Source of the DNA: Sternotherus odoratus
Taxonomy: Eukaryota; Chordata; Testudines; Kinosternidae
NCBI GenBank assembly: GCA_032164245.1
Contig: JAVMKO010000010.1
Location: forward strand, 46,708,848-46,772,847
Length of the DNA stretch: 64,000 nucleotides
Reading direction: 5' to 3'
Shown here: piece by piece, positions 42,101-54,100 of the stretch
Layout: each line of letters starts with the position of its first letter
Position numbering within the stretch: position 1 is the stretch's first letter
Notes under the pieces: generated by a model
What the model was told of the DNA's origin: nothing
What the model saw: the letters and a program-made list of their open reading frames with translations, nothing else
The model's database searches: none
Position numbers and translations under genes: made by a program

Positions 42101-45100
42101 GGCTTATTAAAGAAGGAAGATGGGGCAAGCAGGCACCCAGCAGGCCTTGCAGAGGAGGGGTGGGAGTGGCGGGGTCCAGATGTCACCCCTGGGTGACTCA
42201 GAGTGTCTGGAGATGACATCAGCTGAAGCAGTTTGCCTGGGGTTAGGGATTGACGTGACCGTGGTGGGGAGCAGGGGGTTCTTAGATGGCTGAGTTCACC
42301 CACTGCCATCCCCGGTGAACAGAGCCTGGTAATCCTCAGGGACGTGCCCCTGCGCTTTCCGTCCTGCCCTGCTCATGGTGCCCATTTACCGCCAGGTTCT
42401 GTAAACCGGCGGCAGGTGCTCTGCGAAGATTTATACACTAGTGCGATCTAGTGCTGGGAGCTCAGACGCCTGGGGACTATTGCTAGCGCTGCCTTCGACC
42501 CGCTTGGTAGCTTTGGGCACATCACTTCCCCTCCCTCTGCACATGCGGGGACAAAGGGAGCAACCCACTGCGAGGTTCTGCTCACGTTAGCAAAGCACCT
42601 AGATGCTCAGATGAGAGCTCTCCAAGAGCCAAGCACACCTGACCTGCAGCATCCACAGCCCTTAGTGCAGGGATCGGTCACCTTTGACCTGTCAGGGAAA
42701 GCCCCTGGCGGGCCGGGATGGTTTGTTTACCTGCAGTGTCTGCGGGTTCGGCCAATCGCAGCTCCCACTGACCACGGTTCATCGCATCTCCCACTGACCA
42801 CACTGTTGCTGGCCAATGGGGCTGCACGAAGCAGCGTCCCTCGGCCCACACCGCTTCCCGCAGCCCCCATTGGCCTGGAAAGACGAACCGTGGGCCAGCA
42901 GGAGCTGCAATTGGCCAAACCTGCGGATGCTGCAGGTAAACAAACCAGCCTGTCCCACCAGTGGATTTCCATGATGGGCCGCTTGTCAAAGGCTGCTGAT
43001 CCCTGCCCTACTGGCTTCCCTGAGCCACATGGGGGCCCAGCACAGCTCTCCTTAGTCTGCCCCGATGCAGCCACCCTTTGCCCTAAGGAACTCATTGGGA
43101 TTCAGACACCTGGAGGTGGCTACCAAATGAGCGTCAATAAGTTAGGGAGAGACCTGGCCCGGCTGCAGCTTCTCAAGATGCAGAGCTGAAGTGGCTTTTT
43201 CTGGGATCCAGGAAGCTATTAATCCATTGGGCTCAAGGATCACTTAAGAGGAGGCTCAGAAGGAGACACACCGGCTGGAGTAGAAATCAAAGCTGAGCTG
43301 AAGTAAAGGGGATTCTGACGTACATGCGCCTCCTGATGGAAGATGGGAACATTAATCTGTGGCATGCTGGGACGTGGTGCCTGGATGGGCCCCAAGAGTT
43401 ATTTCTGCAACCACTGATGTCCTGTGAGCTACATTTTGAGGGAGGGAGTTTCCCAGTCAGGACCCCCCAGGACCTAACACAAGAGGAGAGCTTTGCTCGG
43501 AGGATAACACACCACCTTGAAATGCAAGAGGAAAAGACACAAAGCGTCTGGGGAAAGGGACCAGCTCAGCAAAACAATCAGGAACTCTTGCTAATAAGAA
43601 GTCCATGTCACTGTAGCGGACGTGTCGCATTCGTCTTGGGATCCTACTTCCGGGGCAGGGTGAAAGCAACCTCTCAAATGCAAATGATCGGCTGAGTTGT
43701 AGGTGAGTTAGTGCTTTCAGTGAGGGGTGAGTCAGAGAAAGACGTGGCGGGGGGACATGCTGCAGAGGGACCAAGGGATTTCAAAGAGAAACCAACACAG
43801 AGACGAGGCACGATTCACTGACCAGGTCTTTGGAAAGCCCGGAACAAAGGCTAGATGCAGAAAGCATGGAGAGAAGGGAGCTGGCACATAGGGGACAGGA
43901 GAGCCAGACTGCAGGTTCAAATCCCATCCTTGCTGTTTGGTGGCCCTGTGTGAAACCAGCTGGGGATCTCAGTCTTGTGGAGAAGTGTTCACATCACAAG
44001 CCCTCCATCACCACTGGCTCCAACTGGACTAGTCTGTAGAGGCCAAAGACTGACTGGGTTCCAGAGGCTGCCCGGTCCTCTTGCCCATAGAGGTGAGGGA
44101 TCTCAAGGGGCAACATGCAGGGGGAGTGTGCGGTGCTGCTGCTTGTACTAGCCATTCCAGAGCCGCCACACTACATTATTATCTACGATTGGCAGTGTGG
44201 AAGCCCACTGTGAACTGTGCAAGGGGCTGTACAAAAAGAGAGGTGCACCCCATAGCTGTCAAATGGGGTTTAATAAAACACCCCCCAAGATGTATGGGTT
44301 GCGATCGGGGCCCCTTACTCAGGAAAGACGTCGTTCATTAGGGAATCCTTAACCCAGCACTCAGCCCCCAGGGACAACGGCAGAAGTAACCTATGCTTGC
44401 GGATGATCATCCAGGGGATGGCTCCGAGGAGAACTCTCACCTGGACAGGTGCACGCGTTTCTCGGTGAACTGGCCCAGCCCGTGGACAGGATCTTCGTGC
44501 GGCTCATTCCTCACCACCTCCACACCCTCGCCTTTTTCGCTCTCCTGGTGACTGTGCTTACTGATCATGTAGAGCTGTCCAATGCGGTACTGCAACAAGA
44601 GGGCACAAAATGCGGCTGAAAGGTGCAGGGCGAGAGAGAGAGTGGAGGCCATGCAGCACCTCTGGCCCCTCTCAGCCAATGCGGGATTGTTCCCAACTCT
44701 ACAGTGAGTAGCGCCCTGCCTGGCATTTCCAAGGGCTGCCAACCCTTCCTTGGGAGACGGGCCACAAACCTCTCCATTAGGCTTCTTTCCTCTGGGCTCC
44801 TGCCTACCTTTTCCCCTTTACTTCCGCTCGCAGCCCACCCCAAACGATTCCTCTCCCGCCTTGGCATTTACACCCCTCACAGACTTGCCACAGTCTCCTC
44901 GCCCTTCCCTTAACATTCAGTCTCTCCCAATTGTTATTTTGCTCCTCTCTGAAAAGCTTCCAATTAGTCAACCCCTCTCGAGCAAGGCAGAGCCCAGAAA
45001 CGAACCCAATGGACAAAAAGAACGTAAAATGGTGCCGCTGACTGGGGGAGCATTGCACTCACGCTGGGGTAAGTGACTGGAGAATTCAGCCCAATGCAGA

Positions 45101-48100
45101 AGCCCAGAGCTGGCCAGAGGCGAGCACCTCCTCACACCCAGCCGCTGCGGCATGAGCCTTTGTTTTCCCTGCCATATCACCCTGCAAACTCCAGTGCACG
45201 GTACATGCTACCCTGGGGCTCCCCTCCCCCCATAGGATGGGTTGTTTTTCTCCCTCCCTGTTATTCGTGTGCATTTTGCAAGCTGAGCCTTGGGTTCTCC
45301 CTTTCTCCCCATGTTTCCTTTGGACGAATACTCTGCCCTGGCTTATTTGCGGTTCCTCCCAATTTAGAATCATCGGGGAATTTCATTAACTTGCTGTTTA
45401 CTCTCCCTGCCAGATCATTAATGAGGATATTAAATGGGACGGGCCCCAACGCAGCTGGCACCCTCTTCACAACTCCCCCGTTGCCGCACGCTGCTGGCTG
45501 GCGTCCCCTTCGCAGAGGGATGCAAGCACTCCGTGGAAGAGGCATGTGCATGTCTTGTAGGTAGCTTCGTAGAATGGAAGGCTCCACTATGCCACCCCCC
45601 ACCCCCCCCTGCTCACGCTGAGGGCAAAGAGGAGAAGGGAGACTGCCTGGTTTTGCCTTCAGCCATGCTCCTGAGCACCAGGTCCGTACCCCCACACTGC
45701 TGGGCTTCGTTCACGCTCCACCGGGGCTGCTTCCGCCTGCTCTCTGCTTTAGCCCCACACCACCCGATTCCCCAACCTTGTCATTACCCTTCTCCTGGTG
45801 AACTAGAAACCTAGGGCCTGGGCCTGGGAGATGCTGCAAGCCCTCAACTCCAGCTGAAGTCAGTGGGGTTTGAGGGCACTCAGCACCACACAGCATCGGA
45901 GCCAACGTGTGTTCAACCCAAGGCTTCCCCACCCTGCTCCAGGCTTGGCCTGAAGGGGTCGCTGTTACCAGGGGAGACAGAGGGAGTTCAATGTCGAATA
46001 CAGCCATAGGCCTCTGCACCCCTGCATCGGCAGCTGATGGCACAGCGCTCTGAAGACCATTGCTTTGGCAGGGAAAGTGTATCCTAGCAGGAGAAGGCTG
46101 GACATGGGCGCTGAGCCCTGCACTTACCAGCAAGGGGCGCTGCAGAGAAGAACAAGAGGCTGCCTCCTGGTGGGTGGGGAAGCCTGACCGGAGCTGGGGG
46201 CACAGTGTCAGAAGTGGGATAACCACGGCCAATGCTTCAGCTCTACAGGGCTGCCTCTTAGATCCTCTGTGGTTTCCTCACTCATGTCATTCACCCCCAG
46301 AGCCACGAGGGTCCGCACCCCCTCTCGCCCCAAATGCCGCCCTTCCAGTGAGCCAGCAGCACAGGGAGAGGAAACGGGTTCAGAGCCAGCCCATAACCTG
46401 ACCTTCGCTGCAGCTCAGGGGGGCCAGCTGTCCTCATCACTGACCCCCACCCCACCGCTCATTCACCAGCTAGCAGGCAGCATCTGCTGCATGGTGGGGA
46501 GCAGCTGCTGTGCACCCCACTCGGGATGAAAACCCAGCTCCCCTCCACCGCCACAGTCTAGGGGTCAGGGTGTGGGGAAAGTGCAGCCCTGGGTTGCTAT
46601 GGCAGCACCAGCCAGCTGGTAGAGGAAGCTCTGGAGTGGGGGACTGTGAGCACAGCATCACAGTCCCCCACTCCAGACTCCTCACCCCAGCATGAGTCCC
46701 TGTTGGCGTGGCTGAGAACAAGGCCTGGCCTCTCCTTGCAGGCTGAGGGCCTAGCAGAGCTGAAGGCCTCTCCAGAGAACCTTCCTGCCATCCCTCTGAG
46801 CATGCTCCAGCCCCAAGCCACAGGAGGCTGCGCCAAATCATGCAGAGTGCCACCGTGTGGGAGCCTGGCCCATGTTATGGATGGCAGCACCAGAGTTGCA
46901 TGTGGGGCAGAGATGGCACAATGGGCCCAAGCACCCAGGCTGAATACCAGCATTCAGCAAGGCAGGGAGAAATGGGGTGAGGCTGTCTGCAGAGGAAGGA
47001 AGGGGTGACAGCACCTCATGTTACTCAGTGGCACCCCATGTGACCTCTCCGTGGGGGTTGCACTGTGGCACATCCCCCAGCCCTACCCACTGACACATCC
47101 TGCAGATAGAAGGGGTACAGCCCCTGGAATCCCCCACCCCCATACCTCCACAGGGGACTGCCATGGTCCTGCAGCTGGCAAAGACCTCTGTGCCCCCAAG
47201 AGCAGGCCAGGGGGAGTGGGGAAGGAGGAGTATTTGCCTCTATTCTCACCTTCCAAGCTGGTCTTCAACCTCCACCACAAAACCCCCAGACATCCTCCTT
47301 CCCCCCAGAAGGCTTCCCTGTCCCCCCCACGCTGCTGCTCCTGCTGCCCCAGAAATAACTGCCTGGCCTTTGTTCCTATCACAGACCCCAGTGGATCCCG
47401 GCCTTGGCCCCAAACCTGTCCCAGCTGGGCACAGGCAGAGAGCAGGAAGAGGGGAGGATCCTGAGTTATCCTCCGGCAGCAGGAGGTGTTGCAGCCACTC
47501 AGAGCCACTGGTCCTGACCTCCCTTGGTAGAGGGTGCTGCAGGGAGCGGGACAGGCGCACTGGATGCAGGGAAGCTCCCAGATGCTCCTATCTAAGCCTC
47601 TCTCAGCAAAGGATCCTGGTAGGCACAGGCTGGTGTTAGTTCACCCCGGGGCCGTGGGGCTGTACTGGCTGCCCAGGAAGCATCTCCCTATGGCTGGCTG
47701 AGTCAGCCTCCATTGTCAGCTGCAGCTCAGCCTTCCCATCCATTACCTAGCACTGCTGCCTGTGTAAATATTAATAACGAGCGCGGCACATGGAAACAGA
47801 TAAGCTATCAGCGGAGAGCATGTCCCTTCACGCCTGCCAGCCACTGCAGGAGCCTTGGCGGCACCAGGCCGGGGATCACTTCCCCCCGCCCCCTCCCTGA
47901 GCGGGGGAGTATAGAGCTGTTCCCTCCTGGCGGGGATCTCCCTGGGGACGCACACCGCTGGGGTCTCAGTCAGGCCGAGGAAAAGGCACTCTAGCCAGAC
48001 CTGGTCAGACACCTGGGCATTGCAAACCTACGCCATGGTGCAGTGCTCTCTCCCCACACATGGGTAGGACCTTAAAGAAACTACACTCCCTTTGTACAGA

Positions 48101-51100
48101 GGGGGCTGGGACGTAACAGAGGCACTGGCCTGGGACTCAGGAGACCTGGGTTCTATTCCCAGCTCTTGAGCAAGTCAATTCACTGCCCGGTGCCTCAGTT
48201 TCCCCTCCAGCCCTTCGTCTGTTTAGCCTCAGTTCTCAGGCTTGGTGCTCACGGGCTGCACTTCCCCTAGTACCAGGGGACTCCGACCTTGCTCAGGGAC
48301 TCTAGCTGCTGCTACAATACAAATAACAGTGAGTAATGAAAAGTGTCACATCCATGCAATGACCCTTGGGCCTGGGCTCCCTGGCTAACTTTCCAGCTCA
48401 GCCAGAGAGCAACCCCTGCACTGCTGCTATCATAGACAAACAACCAGGGTTCACCGAGAGCTCCAGGCTGGGGGGATCTGCAGCGGGAAACACTCGATTG
48501 GGCTGAGCAGGGAGCACTGACATTACTCATGGCATGGGGCTTTTTGTAACGGGTCCACTCCTCTCCCTACAATGATCTCATTTCAAAGCCTCTAACCATG
48601 CCTCAGTCTAGTGAAGAGAACACGTGTTCACTGTCCCAGGCCTTGGGATGGGAGGAGGCTGTGTTGCCTACTGGGAAGAGCATGGAGCAGAAGCTGGGAT
48701 AATCCTGGGTTCCAGTGTGGATAACGCAACTGACTCACGGGGAGGACAAGTGCGTGAACTGACGTGTTTGGAGCTGACCCTAGGAAACCTCCCTGTGGCA
48801 CCAGAGGCCCGTACAAGGTGATCCCAGCTCCTAGTCCAAGCTTATCTCAGTAGGCCACGCAGCCACCTCCAAACCTGAGGCGCAGAGCAGGGAGAGCATG
48901 TTCTGTTTCTAAAGGCACTATGGCAAGTCACTCCATCCAGCAGCCAGGGCACAGGGGAGGAGACTAGCACACTCAGATTCTTTCAGGTACCCACAGGGCT
49001 CCAGCCAGGCCAGATGGAGTCAAGAAACCTGCTAATTCTGTCCCCTCAGCCTGAGTCTCAGTGTGTTAGCAGAGACTCCCGCTCACATGGTACACTGCAA
49101 ACAGTCTGGCTGGTGAAGCTCAAACAGCACCACAGAAAGGGCTAGTTTCTGCTGTGCAAACATGAACCACGCCAAGCGGGTCAGCTTCCAAGTGTTCCTC
49201 CACGGGCTGTTTGCTCAGCCCCATGTCAGACTTGACCTGATTTTAACCAGGATGTTCTCAGGGTGTCCAGGGAGGGACGCTGCTTGCTTGGAATGCCATG
49301 GCTCCAGGCCACAATCTTGCCACGGGTATCCTTTATAAACAGCCGTATTACAGTAGTGCCTATAGACTCCAGCTGAGATTTAGGGTTCCATTGTGCTAGG
49401 CACTGTACATACATCATGTGAGACAGTCGATGCCCCAATGAGTGTACAAGCTAAACAGAATAAGGGCTCGAAGGGGAAACTGAGGCACATATGCGGGACG
49501 TGAGCTGCTCAAGGTCACACAGTGGAACAGATATCCCAAATCCCAGACCAGGGCTGTAGCCACTGTACTGTACTACCAGATCCCCCACAACTGAAATCAG
49601 GGAATGGCAGGAGTGACAACTTCAATCACAGCAACTGGGAGCCATCTTTGGCCTATCTGTTGTTTCCCTTTATAAAGTGGACCCTGGAGCTAGTTCACCA
49701 GCTTTTCAAGCAAAATAAACCCCTTCTGGAGGAACATTGACTTTTTGTTCAATAAATAACATGGGAGCAGAAAAAAAAATACTTGATGACGCTTCTGCAT
49801 AATTATTATTTTATTGTTCCACTGAAGATCCTATTCATCATTCTAACTGCCAGAGAGATCGTATCTCCACTTCACCTAACTGTAAATGTTCTCCAGGTGT
49901 TAACACAAAATCGTTGCTCTCTTAGCACATTAGAAATTGACAGCCCTGCAGTCCCCACGGTACATTTGGAAAAAGATACGGTAGTGGGCATCCTGACTAA
50001 ATTGTTGATGTGCCCTTTCTAATCCAGGCTACAAAGCAACCTTTGTATAGGGATGCTGGGGACCTACTGTCATTACTGGGACTTGCTGATGGGAATTTAT
50101 GCCTCCTCATAAACATTAACACAATCGTTTACTCTCGGGGGTATAGCTCAGAGAACCCCAATCACCAGTGCTGTAAGAAGATTAGCCATGGCTCTCCACA
50201 GACATGGATATGGTATTACATTGATTCTAAGCCGGATACTTGGGAGGTCCCAGTAAGCAGATATTTTCGATTACTATCAATATAGTTAATTTACAGCATG
50301 TCACTACTGCTTCCTATAGGTTACTAAGCTTATCAGTCTCAGGAGTCATGGGCACGGTAGCTGACTACAGATAAACTCACAGCTCTGTGCCAGACAGTAA
50401 CTTACTATGGATCTCCTCACAGCTCTCTGCAAGCATGGGCAGTGTGCTGTGTGCTCCTGCTGCTACCCTCGTGGGGAATCACTACTAGCACACGCCTACA
50501 GCCGTTAGCATGAATAAGGTCAAGATCTGCTTCTAAAAGTAGCTGCCTGTAAATATATTGTAGGTTACCGGTGGGAAATATTCGTAGCCCTCCTGGAGCC
50601 GGGTATTATGCTACTGGCATAGGCACAGCTAGCTGTAAGCAATGACAATGCACAGCATTAGTCATGGAATAATTATTGACAACACTACAGATCTCGGATC
50701 TCCTCCTCCTACGATACCGCGCACTAAAGGAGACTAATTGCTTGAGGAGCACATGCCGTCTTGAATTATATCCCATCAGCACATGCATTGCCGCGGTCAG
50801 CTTCCCCCAATCACCAAAGCACTGTTGTGCCACAACTAGGAATCCTCAATCTGTTGTATTTAATCCAATTGTTTTTCGCATAAGGGGAAAGTCGTAGGTT
50901 CACCTTGTAGGCTACTAAAGGCTTTTCGCCAGAGTTCTAATAGCGAATTCAGATCCGGGGATTAGGCCCCTAGGTAGCCGTACAGCAACTAGCACGGCCT
51001 GGATCTCAGTTGCGGCCTGTAGACGCTACAGCAATACAAACAATATATGGATGCATGCACAGGAAGTTTGTGCTTCTGCTGCAGTGACCCCGGCTGGCCT

Positions 51101-54100
51101 TGCAACCCCTACACTCCAAAACGCGGGCTTCAGTTTGGCGTGTCAATACCCAAACACAATGGAGGTGGCCTCTGATGCTGCACAGGGCATCCAGAACACA
51201 TGCATCCAGCCCCAGGAGGTTCCCCTTGCACAGGTGGCAGCTGACCACGGCAGAGATTGCATCACTCTCCTGCGGAGTGGATGGGTGCTCAGAGGCCATG
51301 CAGTCCCACCCAAAGGTTAGCGGGGGGCTGCCCCGGCCTGAGGATGCGTCCCATGGGGAAGCTGGGGGAAGCTCCACGCAGGTCCCACCCACCTGACCTG
51401 GATGTCAGAGGTGCTGAGTGCCCATGGCTCTAGCCAAAGTCAGTGGGAACTGCAGGTGCTCACCTCGGAGAATCATGCCCAAAGGGCCAGGCTTAGGGAG
51501 GACTTCAAGTGAACACTAGAAGGGCAGTCAAATCTCAGGCTGTGTAGAGGGGGAAATGGACCAATGCAAGCCCCCACATCTCCCCCTGCACACACACCCC
51601 TTCATGGCAACAGCATTGCCCCATTCACTGAAAAGTAGAGGAGATGCTGGCCACGGGTATCCTTTATAAACAGCTGTATTACAATAGTCCCTATAGACTC
51701 CAGCTGAGATTTAGCGCTCCACTGTGCTAGGCACTGTACATACATCATGTGAGACAGTCCCTGCCCCAATGGGTTTGCTGGGATGCGTCCATCTGCCATG
51801 GCAAATCCTGCATGCCTATCCCTTCCCACAGCTCCAAAACCCAGCACAGTCCCATAAGGACGGGAAGTGTCAACCAGTGGTTACAGCAAGGGTCTGAGTC
51901 AGGACTTCCGGGTTCTGTTCCGAGCTCTGCCAGTCATTGAGTGAGCTTGAGCAAGTCACTGCCTGGCTCTGTGCCTCAGTTTCCCCATACATAACCCATG
52001 GGCAATGCTCTTGCATGCCCAGGTCCCCCGAGCATCCCCCCGAGCATTGATTGAGGAGTGTTTGCAGAGTGCTTGGAGTGCCTCAGACGGGAGGGGCAAG
52101 AGCAGGGCTATTACCGTAGGCGCCATGAAGGGCTGCTGCCCAGGGCTCTCCACGCTCAGCATCTTAACATACCTTCGGTTCGGTTTCTCAGAAGACCTGT
52201 CTATGAGGAAGTTTCCATGACGCACGCTGCCACGGTAACAAAGGCCTTTTGCAGGAGGCAGGAAGCTGCCTGCTCGACACTTCCCGTGCAGAGGAGGCCT
52301 CACAGGTAGCTGACCCAGGGCTCCCCTGCTGAGCTTGGTGCCTGTTTTCAAACCACAGCCTCCCCTCCGGCCGGGGGTCGTTCATATACACCCGACCCCT
52401 CCTGCCCACAAACTGCAGCCCTGCACGGCACCGCAGAACTGCTGTCGCTTTGTCCTGTTGACGGCAGGCCGATGCAGACCACGACCGCTCTGCAGAGCCT
52501 GCCCAAGCTCCTCTTCCCACAACGCGCTTCCCGGCCAGTTTGGAAACTAGAGATCAGCTCCCATGGGATGTGACGCTGGCTGGAGTTTGGGGCCAGGCCT
52601 AGCTGTGCTACAAGCTAAGTCTGCCTGCATGGGGCCTCCTCCAGCACTGCCCCCTAACTCACCACTCTCCTCTTCAACCCCACTCCCCACTTCCACCAAC
52701 CCCTTCGCCCTCCAGGTCATTTCTCCCAGCAAACGCAGCTCTCTGCTTCCCTCAGCCATCCAGGACTCTGCTCCCAGCACACGCGTGTGCCTGCACTCAT
52801 GCCATACTGGTCAGCCCTCAATCTGCTTGATGAGAAGGAGCCTAAGGATTAAGCCAAGCAGCTGCCTTCCACTCGCATGTGACTCTCAATCTGCCACTGG
52901 CACCAAGTCCTTTTCCACAGCGCCTCCAGCTGCCCTCAGTAAACCTGTGCCAAGTACGTGACACGACACCAAAGGTCATGAATGGGGCCACAGGCAGATA
53001 TGATGCGCCCATTTCTTATACGGGAGAGCAGCGGGTCTGGCTAGCGCCCAGCCATGGGACCAGGGAAGTTGGGATTGTTACAGGTCTGTGGCACGAGGCA
53101 GAGATGGGCCCTGTGGCTAGAGTGATCTTACAATGACCCCCGCCCCCAACATATTTCACCCAAATCCCCCCCAAAGCGCTTTACACCACACACCTACAGG
53201 AAGAATCTCCCCTGCCACTAACATACAGCCACCTCGGAAGTGGAACGGAGCAGCTGTTTTAACGGTGCACGGCAACCCTGCGCAAGAGTTAAAGACAGAG
53301 TGGGGTCGAATACGGTATCCACCTGAAACAGCAGGGTAGGGTGACCAGATGTCCCAATTTTAGAGGGACAGTCCCGATTTGGGTCTTACTCTGATATTGG
53401 CTCCTATTACCCCCCACTCCCGTCCCGATTTTTCACACTTGCTGTCTGGTCACCCTACGGCGGGGGGAATTTTTGATAGTAGAGTGCAACGACCCCTTGC
53501 AGGAATGGGGTCAGGGCTACGCCTCTCTCAGAGTGGGCTACAGCAGTGTTTTGATGTTCACAATCTCCTCAGATGCTCAGAATCTGGGCTTCGTATTTCT
53601 TCCAAAAAGCAATGAACCAAATTCTGCTCTCAGTTACAACCCTGTAAAACCAGAGTCACTCCATTTGACTTCACGGGCACTACTCCAGATTTACAGTGGC
53701 CCTTAATATACACCTATCTGCATGGGTATCTCTAGCACGTCCATCACTGCAGCTTCCCGGGGTCATGCTAGGGAACAGTCAGGAGCACGGGTTACCGAAT
53801 CAGCAGTGCTGCTTCCCTGTGCACCCTGCGGTTTCCCATCCGAGTCGTGAGCCTGACCAACTCTGCTTAGCTTTTCCCTGCACTGAAAATAACCCTGCGG
53901 CAGGCCTTTGGAAATGGCGCCTGCTAGTCAATGGCCTTTTTACTGGTGGCACACACTTGCCACTGCACATGGAAGCCCCTACCAATGTCGGCTTAGCACT
54001 TTTGCTTCACACACACTAGCAACCCCGAGTGTTAGGTCTCCCGGGGAACAGACAGTTCTACAGTCAGTATCCCGCAGTCTAGGGCTTACACCAGTACTTA

